A stretch of 64,000 nt of DNA, from positions 3,906,001 to 3,970,000 of the forward strand of contig CM034127.1 of the NCBI GenBank assembly GCA_019914995.1, given 5' to 3'. The stretch comes from Acanthochlamys bracteata (lineage: Eukaryota > Streptophyta > Magnoliopsida > Pandanales > Velloziaceae). Below are positions 21,182-33,634 of this stretch, piece by piece. The notes under the pieces are model-generated. The model did no database searches and was not told where the DNA came from. It saw only the letters and a program-made list of their open reading frames with translations. The position numbers and the translations under genes are program-made. Within the stretch, counting starts at the first letter, position 1. Every line of letters begins with the position of its first letter.

Positions 21182-24100
21182 TTATAGAGAGTTAGCTGCT
21201 TCAACAATCTTTTCTACTGTCAAACCAAATTCCTTGTATATTCTCCCTGCAGGAGCACTTGCTCCAAACCTGTCAATTCCGATGGCCTTGCCTTTGCTTC
21301 CAATGAACTTCTCCCAACCAAGAGTTGATCCTGCCTCAATGCTAATCCTTGCACTGACAGCACTAGGAAGGACACTCTCCTTGTAGTCATTTGACTGCTC
21401 ATCAAATAGTTCCCAGCAAACAAGTGACACAACCCGAACAGCCTTCCCTTGCTTCCTCAGCTCATCAGCAGCCTTGGCAGCAATTTCAAGTTCGGAACCT
21501 GTGCCCATAAGAATGACATCAGGATTGTTTCCTGAAGAGTTGTCTGAAACTATATACCCTCCATTCTGGACTCCTTGAATTGATGTTCCTGCAAGCTGCG
21601 GGAGCTTTTGACGAGAAAGAGCCAAAACTGATGGCGTCTTTCTCTTCAGCACTGCAACTTTGTATGCTCCAGCAGTCTCATTTCCATCTGCTGGCCTGAA
21701 CATCAAAATGTTAGGCATAGCTCGGAAGCTAAGAAGGTGCTCAATGGGCTGGTGGGTTGGGCCGTCTTCTCCAAGACCAATAGAGTCATGAGTCATGACA
21801 TAGATAACTCTTGCCTCGCATAAGGCAGAGATTCTCATGGCAGCCCTCATGTAGTCAGTGAAGACAAAGAATGTAGCACAGTAGGGGATGAGGCCAGGAC
21901 TGTGGAGAGCAATGCCATTGCAGATAGCGCCCATTCCATGCTCCCTGACACCAAAACGGAGATTCCTCTCCTCAGGTGTCTCCTTCTGGAAGTCACCGAA
22001 CATTTTTAGCAATGTCATGTTAGACGACGCAAGGTCTGCACTGCCTCCAAGAAATCCTGGAAGCACTTTAGCAAGTGCATTCAGGCATTGCTGAGAAAGA
22101 TTCCTAGTCGCATCTGCTGGGCTCTCAGGAGTGTATGTCTAGGGAGTAGATCAAAAGCTAGTAACCAGTCAATGATTAGAGGGTCATTGAACTAATAGAA
22201 GTAAATCAAATTACAATTCTAAGTTACCGGAAGAGCTGTCTCCCATCCAGCAGGTAATTCTCCTGTTATAATGCTTTTCAATGCCGCAGCATCCTCCTTG
22301 TACTTGTTCCCATATTCAGCAAATTTGGCATTCCATTCTGCTTCCAGGGAAGCACCTTCTGGCACATGGCGGCTCCAGTGACTGTAATGATGCATGAAAC
22401 TAAGTCATATTTGCATATAAACTAACCATTGCGCTAGGTGAGAGGAAATATGTCCAAGCAAACCTCTTTACGTCCTCCGGCACATGGAAAGGTTCAAAAG
22501 GCCATCCAAGGTTCTGCCTTGTGGCGTCAACTTCCTTGGCTCCTAATGCACTTCCATGCACGGCATAGGAATTTGCCTTGTTTGGTGATCCATAGCCAAT
22601 TGTAGTTGTCACCTGCAAAAGAGTTGAGTTTCGTATGTTGGGCTATGATAATAGTGCAACTACAAAAAGTAGAAAGTTATCTGCTAGCATATAATGAAAA
22701 AGAGGATTTTCATGGGGACCTTGATTAATGTGGGCTTGTCTTTAACAGCCTTTGCTTCCTTAATTGCATCACGAATGGAGTCATAATCAGTGTTACCATC
22801 CTTTACCCAGATTGTGTGCCATCCAAGTGCCTCAAAACGGGCACTGACATCTTCAGTGAATGCAATATCAGTGTCTCCATCAATAGAGATGTGGTTATCA
22901 TCATAGAAAGCAATAAGTTTCCCTAGTCCCCAGTGACCAGCAAGTGAACATGCTTCATTTGAAATGCCTTCCATTTGGCATCCATCTCCAAGTATAACAT
23001 ATCTATTCATAGGTAGAAATAAGCAGAAAGAAATCATAAGCTTAAGCAGAGTTTCACAGAAAAATAATCACTATGATAAGAATTGTCTTACGTATAGTGG
23101 TCTACAATTTCCATATCAGGCTTGTTGAAACGCGCAGCAAGGTGCTTCTCAGCTAAAGCCAATCCAACAGCATTTGCAGTACCTTGACCCAAAGGACCTG
23201 CCACAGCAACAAAGACTCAATAAATCAGAAACCTCGGAGCTAGTGCTAATGTACGCAAGTAATGCCAAAGTTGCTTATTAAGTAGTCAAGATTGCTCTAC
23301 CATTTGACTTCAATCTGCTAGGCAAGAATCACTAAAAGATAATGAGCTTAAACAGCATACCAGTAGTAACTTCAATGCCAGGTGTTTCAAAGTTCTCAGG
23401 ATGGCCAGGAGTCTTGCTTCCCCACTGCCGGAAGCTCTTCAGATCTTCCTCCTATAAAATCAAAGGAGATGAAGAGCAATAAGCTCTATGCAAAACAACT
23501 TTAAGACTATGAAAGACAAGATCAAGAAATATTTACATGGCAGTTTCTCAATCACGTCCAATTCAATTTTCAAATTTGTATCAATCTATAGTACAGTAAG
23601 AATTTGATTTATATACAAGCTGAAAGTTTTGCAATCTATACTTTACTATCTGTACTTGGCATAATGCTAGAACAAAATTACATAAAGCACTAGTCCGACA
23701 TATAATTTCTTGTCTAGACTAACAGATTTTCAGTCTCTGTAAGATAAAATTACTACAACCGAAAAAAAAGGTTTCAGTTTTTCCTTTTGTATATAAGATT
23801 TAACTATCACCGTTGACCATTGACATTCAGGTCAGTATCAAATTACCCATTCTCAAGTTAGCCACTGACCTAACCTTTTGTTTATCACTTAACAAACACA
23901 TTAGTCCATCTTATTGCAATCCACCTCTAAATTCAAGTGAATTAATAACAAAGAAAGTAAACGACAGACTAATACCTGGACGCTATCGTATCCAGCAAGG
24001 TGAAGGAGCGCGTACTGAAGCATACAACCATGGCCAGCAGAGAGAACAAATCTATCCCTGTTGAACCAGTAAGGATTCTTCGGGTTATACCTCATGATTT

Positions 24101-24476
24101 CATCATACAGAATGTGTCCCATCGGTGCACAACCCATAGGCAAACCCGGGTGACCTGAGTTAGCCTTCTCAACAGCATCAATAGCTAGAAACCTTATCGT
24201 GTTAATCGACTTCTCCACCACCGCAGCCGTGTCGGTCTTCTCAAGAATCTCCACGGCTGCCGCCCGTGCAGGACCCACACGGCGCTGTCTTCTCCTTTGC
24301 TGCGTTGCTAACGTGGACTGCGTCAATCTTAGAGCTCGTCCAGCGAGTGAGCTCAGACCGAATCCGCCCTGGAGTGAAAACCGGTCGGTAGATGAGCTGT
24401 TGTTGCTCGTAGTGTTGTAGATTGCTCGAGCGATTATTGCTTGTGCAGCAGCGACAGTTGAAGTTGTTGCCGCCAT
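21182..24476 (-). CDS. Transketolase, chloroplastic
   Basis: Seven exons by my reading: 24476-23976, 23451-23361, 23197-23092, 23002-22720, 22612-22464, 22381-22228, 22138-21182. All have GT-AG borders and compatible phases. The product is 746 residues, the usual length for the plastid enzyme. It moves two-carbon units between sugar phosphates in the Calvin cycle and the pentose phosphate pathway, using thiamine diphosphate. A Ser/Thr/Arg-rich transit peptide fills about residues 1-70. Family blocks include [24 protein letters not shown], the thiamine-diphosphate motif G238-D-G240 to N269, [25 protein letters not shown] and [11 protein letters not shown]. Intron 1 contains repeat block A. A (CT)n tract sits in the leader. 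Confidence 0.97.
23633..23957 (+). repeat. Repeat block A, copy 2 (in transketolase intron 1)
   Basis: Partner of 16078-16397. It lies wholly within the intron between transketolase exons 1 and 2 and reaches to about 20 bases from the exon 1 donor. Confidence 0.8.
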
Positions 24477-24491
24477 GATTAGTTGTGTTCC

Positions 24492-24496
<5 letters not shown>

Positions 24497-24522
<26 letters not shown>
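24497..24522. repeat. (CT)n microsatellite in the transketolase leader
   Basis: Dinucleotide run about 20 bases upstream of the transketolase start codon; (GA)n on the coding strand. GA/CT tracts are common in plant 5' leaders. Confidence 0.85.
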
Positions 24523-24523
24523 G

Positions 24524-25206
24524 TTGCTAACTAACTATTTCTGATTCTGTTTTTCTCACTACTGAAGTACTGAGACAGGGAAATGGCAGAGGTGAGAAAA
24601 TGAGTATTATTTTAAAGACATGGGGACGAGGAGATATTTTGAATCGTTGGATGGAAAAGGAAGGAGAAGACAGATCTGCACCGTTGGGAAAGGGTAGGAA
24701 ATGAATGCCTGGAATTCATTTATGTAGGATTTTATTTGATTTGTTTGGTTTTTTAACAAGTCTTTTAGGATATGGTTGTGGTGGAATTATATGTTGGTTG
24801 GAACACGTGGACGAATGGAGTCTCAGAGGAAGATTGGTTAGATGGTTGAGCGCAGGATTTGTCTAGGCCAATGAGTGTTTGAGTGGCTGAGGGATTGCTC
24901 ATCTTGCTCCTATGCAATTTTGATGACCTATTATGATTACTCAAGACAATACGACAATACGATGTAAATAGGTACTCTTATATTTATTAGTTACACAAGA
25001 AAGTCCATGACAACATCAGTAATGCAGGCTTCCCTTTAACATAGAGTTAGAGCTTTTCTTCCAAGTGCACATATCTGTTCGACCTTCCATTTCTGCAATC
25101 AATCAAGTAAACGCCAAACTGGTATTGTGATAGTAATTGCTTAGTAGGAGCTCAGAGTGTAATCATTATCTAGTCAGCTGTAATACTTCAAATTTTCTTC
25201 TATGAC
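24524..25206. other. Promoter side of transketolase; no gene seen
   Basis: Mixed sequence upstream of the minus-strand transketolase gene. No TATA box stands out and no coding frame is supported. Confidence 0.45.
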
Positions 25207-25209
25207 TTA

Positions 25210-25468
25210 GGGGGTGTTTGGGATTGCTTATCCCAACCAAATTTTTTAATTTTTTATTTCACGTTTTTCAATATATATTTTATAAGTATATAAAAAATTT
25301 ATTTAAAAATTTAGAAAGTGTAGAAAAATTCTACAGAGTGAGATCTTTTTATTGCATATTTTTATTATTTTTTTAGAAGTAAAAAAAAATAGAGCTCATT
25401 TTTCAAAAAAGATAAAAATACCTTTCGTTTCAGAAAAGCTCTATTTTATAAGCAATTCCAGACACCCT
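25210..25468. mobile_element. MITE, TTA target site (GTTTGG-end family), 259 bp
   Basis: Ends GGGTGTTTGGGATTGCTTA and its near complement (taagcaattccagacaccc), 17 of 19 bases pairing. TTA lies on both sides (25207-25209, 25469-25471). The interior is AT-rich with no coding. Confidence 0.8.
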
Positions 25469-25471
25469 TTA

Positions 25472-26408
25472 GAAATGTCACTTTATCTGGCCTTTTCTTT
25501 TTTGAGTGTGTAAAAAAGATACTTCAGAGATCACTAACAAAAAGAAGATACCTTCTAGACATCACCAGTAAGTATCCTGCAGCTCTCTTATTTTCCGCTT
25601 GTTTGAAGTGAAGTTGAGTTTTAAGATGAGCGGTGTGTTTGAAAGTAGCAGATGTGTAAGAATGCATAAGAACAGTGTGTTCAAAAATTTTAAGCTTTTT
25701 AGATTCGTGATATATGTCTCTAACTTTCTTCCTGAACCATCTGAAATTGTTTCTCTAATCAGCTATTTGCAGGATAAGAAACTTGTCAAGTAATCAGTAT
25801 GAATTTCTATTCCTGCCAATTAATAATTCCAAAAGCAAGGACGTATGATGTGATATTTTATCTTTGCCTTTGTAGAAGTTTCATGCCTAAAATGGTTCTT
25901 AAGGAAATAGGATAATGTAATACTAGAGAGTAGTTAAAGAACAGGAATATGTGAAATGTGAAGTTATCCTGATATTTTTCTTTGATTAAAGCAGCCCTCA
26001 TCGAAGTAAATAGTTTCAGAGAAAGCCCTTCCTGTCGTTACACTTATATCTGTAAGGATTGATTTACTTGATGCTTTTCTGAATACATTATGATTATGGT
26101 ATAGGAAATTTGCTTTCTGAATACATTATGGTTTAGGAAATTTGGTTCTTATGCATATTGATTCATAGATGAGTACAGCTTCTCGTTAGCATTTGGGTGG
26201 TACTATACCCTTTGGGCTTGTTGTTGGCCTTGTGGCTTAATTCCTAGCTTTTCAACCGGTTTTCACAGTACCTGTGACAGAGAAAAGGTGAAAAGCCTTT
26301 TATCTGAGATGGCAGACATTAGCAGTGCCTTTTAGCAGGTCCTAAATTCTGGCATGTAGCAACTGCTAGATAATGTACGCCACCACCTCCCCGCCCGCCC
26401 ACCCCTTG
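25472..26408. other. Intergenic; no gene seen
   Basis: T-rich sequence with a short duplication of gaatacattatg near 26084-26130. The small frame at 25599-25793 has no family features. Confidence 0.5.
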
Positions 26409-26826
26409 TGCTTGATGTTTTTTGGAATTGTCAATTATGAGCTGTCAGATGCTGGGTACGAGGAAAATGAGCTCAACGAACCTTGGGTTCAGAAGTAACT
26501 TCATGTTGTGGATAAAAATATTTCCCGACTTGAGCCAGCAATTACCGTCAACAACTGCCATTCATTTGTCCGCTTAGTTATTGATTTCATTGTGAAGAGG
26601 CTTGAAGTTATCATGATGCAGAAACGATTCAGCCAAATCGGCGGACTCCACCTTGATAGGGAGGTGAGGGCTTTGGTGAATCATTTCATAGGAATGACAA
26701 AGGCCAGTAAGAGACAAACTTGTACGTCGTTCCCAGATGACAAAAAATTTTGATTTTGAGAAGGTTTCAGGTGATAAGGGTTTTAGGTTACTCAAGCCTC
26801 AAGCCATTGGTGCCGCGAGGCTGTAG
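26409..26826 (+). pseudogene. COG4 C-terminal fragment (conserved oligomeric Golgi complex subunit 4)
   Basis: In one frame: a VNYELSDAGYEENELNEPWVQK segment, an in-frame TAA, then LHVVDKNI...FVRLVIDFIVKRLEVIM, MQKRFSQIGGLHLDREVRAL and VNHFIGMTK, all typical of the plant COG4 C-terminal region. After that, similarity breaks up and a tail resembling the COG4 end (KPQAIGAARL, stop) appears after a shift. The TAA, the missing N-terminal 85% and the scrambled end show it is a relic. Intact COG4 is a subunit of a Golgi vesicle-tethering complex. Confidence 0.85.
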
Positions 26827-26998
26827 TATGTAAGTTCTTTTTTTTCAGTCTTCTTGTTGTCATTGCTCATGTTTACTTGTCTCATCAACTGATTAACAAG
26901 CAAATGTAAAAGAACTTTCTATACGGTACTTCTTGCTAGATAATTCATTCGTTGTGCACTAAACTGAACATGGATTTGACCCAAAAAAATTGTTTGCT

Positions 26999-28587
26999 TT
27001 AGTCAGCTATCGTGGTCTCAAATTTGCAATCAGGATCTGTCTCTAAGGTTTTATCTGCTGAGTAGAACTTTTTGTAAGATACACTTAGTAGCTTGTTGAG
27101 TGACATCTTCTTACCCCTGACATCCTTTTTAGCTTCATAACGTTGCTTGATGCGGTTGTCCAGCTTGTACCCTAGGAATGCAGGGAAAGCAAGCAGCTCC
27201 TCAACCTCCCTCTCCATTCCATCAATCAAGAATTCCATCTTCTTCCTCAGTGAGTCGTGATTGTACTGCAGGATCTGTGGGTGTTTCTTACTCATAGCCA
27301 AAATTTCGCTGCATGATAACCCGTAGCTGAAGAAGAGCTCGATCACTGCCTGCATGTTCTCACAGCTTGTTCTTGTTGACCACCCTAGTGCCGCTGCTAA
27401 GTCTTTAGTCCGGTGCGTGTACCCTATCTTAGCAAGGAAACACAGTTTCTTAGCCAGATTATCCTCAGAGAGGCTGACGTAGAGCGGAGCTTTAATCAGA
27501 AACTTGTAGATTTCATAGGAGTCAAGCCCGCATTGTTGCAGGAACCCAATCCTGGGCTGCAATTTCCGCTCTCTACTGACACTGAAAATATTTGGATAGA
27601 CGAGGGCAACCCGGAAAAGCTGTCCATCTGTAAGTCCGACCAAGTTCCAAAATTCAACATGGGATAGGTAGTGCTCTAGAGTATAGGTCAATATTGCTGG
27701 CAGCTTGCCTATCAGAACTGCGGTGGTTGCTGTGTCTCCTCCGCCAAGCCCATTGAGATACTCAATTCTAGGAATCAGCTGGGTTTCCAAGTCAAGATTC
27801 AATAGCGCGGGTCGGCGGATAACAAGTTCCGGCCAACCATAGGCTTTTAAGAATTGAATCATCTTCTCAATCTCACTCACCGACCGCTCACAGAACACCT
27901 TCCTGATATTGACTTTGTTGAGTACGTTAGGTAATTTCTCAGTTGGAATTCCATGTTCTGCAAGCACTCTAACTCGCTTAGCAAATCCGGTAAAAGATTG
28001 GGGATCAGTGAATACAAGAAGGCGCTCAAGCTTAGAGGCTTCGAGCCCCTCCAATTCATCAAGAACAAATTCAAGTAGCTCTCCAACTTCGTCCAATGTT
28101 AAGATTTCGGGCCGCTTAGTAATAACACGGTTGAGAGTAAAGCCAGAGATTCCCGCAGACTGCAACGAGGCGATTCGCTGCTGTAAGGAGTCCCCAGGAA
28201 TGAATTGCAGCGGCGGATGTTTTTCTATAAGTGCTTCAGCTTCCTGCTCGTTGAGACCAAGCTCCGGTAAGCACAGTTGATTCCCTAGTAAATTATTATC
28301 AGATGAATCTTCTCTCAAAAAAATTATAAGATAAGATTATAGAGAAAATGAAACAATGGTTGTATGTGATTACCTGTGATATGGGTAGAGGCGGTACCGG
28401 AGCTCTGGGAGATGGTCAAGAGTCGGGTTTCGAGTGTCGTGGCTACGGCGCAGATGCTGTGGAAATAAGTGGGTGAAAGGTATGAGATGGTTGCAGTTGG
28501 ATATGGAGAAGGGGTTGAGATGTATTTGGTGTAGGAGGAGATGAGAAGAGTGCGGTCTGCGCCGGCGGCAACAGTAGCGGCTGCCAT
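26999..28587 (-). CDS. mTERF-domain protein, predicted organelle-targeted
   Basis: Two exons (28587-28374 and 28311-26999) joined across a 62-base intron, giving 508 residues. Exon 1 encodes a Ser/Thr/Tyr-rich transit-like N-terminus (about 70 residues). The rest is an array of ~30-residue mTERF helix repeats, recognised by recurrent Pro-containing turns: TKRPEIL, IRRPALLNLDL, GKLPAILTYTL, VYPNIFSVS, IKAPLYVSLS, KKHPQILQYN, and LLAFPAFLGYKLDNRIKQRY near the end. Plant mTERFs act in chloroplast or mitochondrial transcription, termination or splicing. The acceptor is weak (tttgagag|AAG) but is the only one that keeps the frame. It may be MTERF8-like; I am not sure of the subclade. A broken COG4 piece lies just beyond its 3' end. 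Confidence 0.92.
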
Positions 28588-30055
28588 GGGGAAGCTTGGA
28601 TATTAAGGTTTGGGTTCAGCCGTTCAGGAACGCAACAGGCACCAGGTCACGGCTGTATTAAGAAAAACCAATTCAGGAAACGACCAGAAAACTAATTGAT
28701 TTAAATAAATAAAATAAAATTTAACGCAAAAGAATTTTCCCTAGGTAAAAAAGTACTGTTTGGATTGGGAATAACGACGAGTTGAAACTACATGATAAGA
28801 ATGATAGTACGCATTGGTGGACACGTCGGGTCCATGAAACACAATCGTAATAGCTCGAATTCATTTTTTTATGATAAAAAATGGTCTCCTGTCCGCAAGG
28901 ATTAGGAGTTGTTTGGAAGTGAAAGTTTAACATCGTAAAATTTGATTCCATTTTATTTAATTTGAACAATAACAAAGTAATAATTTTAAAAAACTATTTA
29001 GAATATTAAAAAATAAGAACAAATTCGTCGATTCAAAATGAACGTCTCCACTTAAACTAATCATATAGAAACAATTCATTCTAACTTTTAATATAAGTTA
29101 AAGGTAAATTTTTGAAGCAAAAAAAATAATTTTTAGACTTAATAAATACTTTTTGAAGACTTGTTTTAATGTTACTATTTCTTCAAATTATTAAAATTTT
29201 ATTTTATAAAATTATTAGCATAAAACTCACTTTTACGCTAAAAGAAATAAATTTGCGGCTATTAAAAGACGCCAAAATAAATATATGTTCTTATCAGATT
29301 CGATTGAAACAATTGCGACGCATTTCTCCAAGTGTCTATTAGAAGCAACAGCTTCCTTCTCCAGAAGTTCTCTCCTTGTGGAAGATAAAAGAAAAGAGGC
29401 AGTCTTCCTTCGTCATGTGTCCAACCCTCCCTCGAATAGGAAATACAAACGTATCAGATTGGAGCAAGTAAGGCTAGTCGTTCATCGAGTGAAGGAACGA
29501 TACTCAATTCTCAAGTGGGTAACAATTCTGACTTCAACACCTGCATTGCTAGTCCTCGTCGCTTAAAAGGAAACGAGTCATGCCGAGAAACTGCCACGGC
29601 CTGCTAACTCCTTATCAATTCAACGAACTTGGAAGCCTGGATCTTTCGTTTTTTTGGAAACAACTTCAAAGATATCCCCTTTTTCATTCTCAAAAACAAA
29701 GATATCATGACTCATGAGTACATATCATGAAACGAACAAAGACCGGTAACACTTTCTATTGAAACCGGTGTCAAAAATTTAGTTTGCTAACATCTTACAA
29801 TTAGTTCATCAAGAAACTGAACAAAAAGAAAAGTTCTCAAGCAAACAGAAAAGAAAAAAAATCAGGTTTTATAAAGAGAATTAAATTTTGATAAATTTCC
29901 ACTATAACTCGCATAATCGGATATCTCAAAACCGATATCCCTCATACTAAAACTGTACATAATAGGGAATTTCATAAAAGAATGACAGGACTAAAACAAA
30001 TTGGAACATATCAAATTTCAGTGGGACACAAGTGATTATTGTCACATATCAACTC
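28588..30055. other. Intergenic; no gene seen
   Basis: The mTERF leader, then AT-rich sequence (28940-29280). An open frame at 29285-29566 (+) encodes 93 residues but has no conserved features or promoter signals, so I do not call it. Confidence 0.45.
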
Positions 30056-30313
30056 TCAATGGGACACAAGTGATTCAAACCAATCTATCCCATCAAACTC
30101 TGGTGCAAAGCAAGGTTTCCTTATAACCTCCGGCGAACGTTGTTCTTCCTTCTTCATGACGTCTTCTCCGCTCTTGCTTCTGTGCTTCTGATCATCACAA
30201 CTACTAACCTTCTCCAGCCGTTGTTGTTTCTTCCCTTCTAAGCACAAATTCCATCCACTCCCTATGTCAGCCGGCCTCGCACTCAGAATTGACATACTTA
30301 GCAACATCTCCAT
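30056..30313 (-). CDS. Small conserved-looking protein, C-terminal DG-x2-WFESLVSH motif
   Basis: Intronless, 85 residues, unrecognised family. It starts with a short hydrophobic segment (MEMLLSMSILSARPADIG), continues with a charged Lys/Arg/Glu/Ser middle, and ends APEFDGIDWFESLVSH. The ending resembles that of two other small proteins in this window (41760-42057 and 46018-46325: DGLRFIETLVTAHR). The TATA box at 30411-30417, about 100 bases upstream of the ATG, and a GA-rich leader support expression. A 15-base duplication (gggacacaagtgatt at 30023 and 30061) spans the stop region. The function is unknown. Confidence 0.7.
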   Translation of the reverse strand: MEMLLSMSILSARPADIGSGWNLCLEGKKQQRLEKVSSCDDQKHRSKSGEDVMKKEEQRSPEVIRKPCFAPEFDGIDWFESLVSH

Positions 30314-30410
30314 GATCGCTCAGCTAACTAATCAACTCTTTGAAATTACTTGTTGCTTTAGTTTTTCTTGGTGTTGTTCAATTGCAAAGAAGCAACACAC
30401 AGAGAGTGCT

Positions 30411-30417
30411 TTTTATA
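30411..30417 (-). promoter_or_regulatory. TATA box of the small gene at 30056-30313
   Basis: TATAAAA on the minus strand, followed by a leader of roughly 70 bases containing AGCACTCTCTGTGTG. Spacing to the start codon fits a plant core promoter. Confidence 0.6.
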
Positions 30418-33400
30418 GAGAGAGGAGAGACGATTCGTGATAGAACTAGAAGGAAGCGAGAAGGATCACGGAAATAAGGCTTATTGCGTGAGGAGAGTCG
30501 GTTGGTCGGCCAAGTGGAGTTCCGCCTTGGATTGGTTGCGCAACTTTGTACTGGAGTTTGTACGTGGGTTGTTTTCCTTTATTCAAATTAAAAAAATATA
30601 TAGAAACTTGAAAGCAGGTTTTTCCAATATGCTAAAGATATTATACTTTGGTAAGTGACCAATCAGACATATAAATTAGTGGAAGCAAACGTGGATCAGA
30701 GTGTCCACGTTGTTTGAGGTTTGGACAACAAGAAGCTAAGGTTTGTCGTATATAATCGGATGTGTTTCTTTTATTATATATGAAATTTAAACTAAACTAT
30801 TAAAAGGCCTTTATCGATATATTATTCTTTTTACTACTTGTTCATATCATCATTTGTAAGTGCTCCATTCTCTGATAGTGCTCAGACTTGTTGGACCACT
30901 CTATCGTATCACAAAGAACCTATCCAATGCAAATTCTTTTACTCTACAAGGGTTCTTTCGCTCGCCCGGGAAGATAGTTGCAAATTTGATGTGAACGTGG
31001 ACTCTTGATAGCGATGAAGTGAACGTGGACTCTTTAATTTTTATATCTCATATTTTTTATTATATATTTTATAAATATATAAAAAATTTAATTAAACATT
31101 TTTTTAAATATAAATAAATTTTATATAGTAAAAATTTTTATTATATATTTTTATTTTTTTAGTGATAAAAAATAAAAATATTTTTTATTTAAAAAAATAT
31201 TTATTTTATAAATATTTTTATACGTGTTTTATAATTTGAAGCAAGAACTGGACATAAAAGAAAAACTTAGTAAGAGTGTATTTCAAATATATGTAATTAA
31301 ATTTTGCAAAAATAAAAAATTAAAAGTAAAATTTTTTAAAAATGAATAAAAATAGAGTTCAATTTTTGTACTTAAAATATTTATTAAAGTGGATTAGAAG
31401 TAGAATTTTTTTTATATTTTAATTCTATTTAAAGATTCTTATAATATGCTGAAACGAAGTTTTGAATTTCTATAATATAAAACACGTGAACTAATTCGAA
31501 CTTTAATTTTAATAAAAGAAACTATAGTCACAAGCATTTAAAATATGCTCTAGTTTCTAAACCGATTAGTTTTTTTTGGACTTCTTTGAAAACCGTCCCA
31601 TGCTACTGAATTCGAAGTTCTACAGACTATTATAAATAATATTATTAAAAATAATATTTATTTTTTATTAAAATCTAAATTGAAGTAATTTTTGTATTTT
31701 TTTATGTAGTTCGAAATCATTTTTTAAAATAAATGCACGATAATAAATTCAAATATTAAATTGTCTTCCGTGGAAGCACCGGCAATGTGCTAACTATATA
31801 TAGCTCCAGCAATTTCTTTTCTTTAATTTTTTATAAACATAATAGCAGCAGGAGTTAAACCCAGGATATCAATGATGATATAATGATTCGAATTCTAGTA
31901 TACAATTTTTCTAAATTTTAAGGAAAACGAGAGCCCTTCTAGTCAAAGTACTATCTCATTCAGATTATAAAATGCCATCTCATGTAGAAACTTTCCTAGC
32001 AACGTACACTACTATAGTACAATTATATATAAGAGTATGCTTCAAAATTCCTAAATTTTACTTTCTTCATTCAAATTTGAATTTTCAGAAAAGTTTACAT
32101 ATTTTTTATTATTTATTATACTAAAATTTTAATTTCATTTTACTATTTATGAACATATCAGTTTAATTTTTAAAATTTCACGTCCAATTCTAAACTATTT
32201 TTAAATAAAATTAAATACAAAATTAAGTTCACTTTCAATTAGTTGGAGCTCATTTGAGCAAACAGAATCCTAAGAATATTTAGGGCCTATTTGTTTTCGG
32301 GGCTCAATATACAGCTAATTTGATGGGCTTGAAATGGAAGAAAATCATTAGGCCCAGCACGTGTAAAGCGCGTGCGTCGTGAACAGCTGATAATAACCAA
32401 CTGTTCACATCAATTGAATTGAATTGACGCTTGCGAGCTTGTTTTATAAATTATCAAACTCATTTTTTTAAATTCATCAATTTTAAAATAAAGTCTTTTT
32501 GTCAAAATTTATTTTAAAAATCTAATTTTAAAACTCACCTTTTAATAATAATAAATATAAAATTTCTTTTTTATTAAATATTTTAATTTTATTATTTTTA
32601 TAAACTTATTTTTAAAAAATGTGTTTAACATCAAAGTAACCCCCTTCGTAGAACCTTAAGGGTATGTTACAGTATATGGGTAATAAGTAAGAGTAAAATG
32701 AAAGATAGAAAAAATACTATAAGAACGGATGGTAAATAGTATTTATTTAATTTTATAATATTTAGATATATAGTAATAATAATAAATTAATTATGTTTAG
32801 ATGATAAGTAAATAAACGAGTAATAAAAGTAAATTTTTTATAAAAAACTCAAATATTTTTTTTATTTATATTAATCTAACTTTTATCAATATAATTTTAA
32901 AGTAAGTTTATTAATATAACTTTAAAATTAACTTTATTAATATAACTTTTAGATTAATTTTTATATTAATCTATTTTTTTATTAATGTTAAATATAATTT
33001 AGTAAAATTAAATCAATTTTAAATATAAAAATTTTGATCACATAGTTTCATTAGTTTATCTACCAAATTAAATCAATTGAATTAGATAAATATTTAATAT
33101 AAAAATTATTACAATAAAAAATAATAATATTAAATTAAAAAATAAACATTAAATTAGTTAAACAAGAAAAAAAAATAAAAACAAAATAAATTTTATTTTC
33201 TTTTATCACCATGTGTAGCCACTAAATCGGTGGGGATGCAATTCACCACCATCTATGAGGGATGGAAGGAGAACTGCTCCATTTTCATTCTCTTAATAAA
33301 GGAAAAACAAATATGATTAATATGAAAAATATTTCACCATCACCATCATTTTTCAGATTTACCTATAAACCAAACAGATCGTAACTCCCAAATGCCAATG

Positions 33401-33630
33401 TTGGAGACTGAGTTCAGGAGTAAAGATCTCAACTTTGGCAAACAAGAAGCATTTTTCATTGAGAGAAAAGTAGATTTTGGTCATCTGCTCATTAATTCAT
33501 TAATTTTCATATGCATCATCATGATGTTATTCAACAAAAGTCATGTTAAATTTCTCGCACCAATCATCAAGAACCAATTGTTTCCTTGCTTTCATCTCAA
33601 AGAAATAAGCAATGGCTTCATTCTCTAGTG
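30418..33630. other. AT-rich intergenic DNA with degraded repeats; no gene seen
   Basis: Several blocks of nearly pure A/T (31030-31250, 32440-32620, 32700-33190) resemble the interiors of the MITEs seen elsewhere, but I could not pair their ends. 32660-32700 (gggtatgttacag, gggtaataagtaagagtaa) may be one end of such an element. Confidence 0.45.
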
Positions 33631-33634
33631 CTGC

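Noticed and set aside
27877..28280. Open frames on both strands overlapping the mTERF gene
   Set aside because: Shadows of the coding frame; no family features.
29285..29566. 93-codon frame on the plus strand
   Set aside because: No recognisable motif, no promoter signal and no paralogue in the window; left uncalled.
32640..33380. A complete MITE at 32.65-33.38 kb
   Set aside because: Left (gggtatgtta) and right (ataaaccaaacag) edges do not pair well and no target duplication was found.
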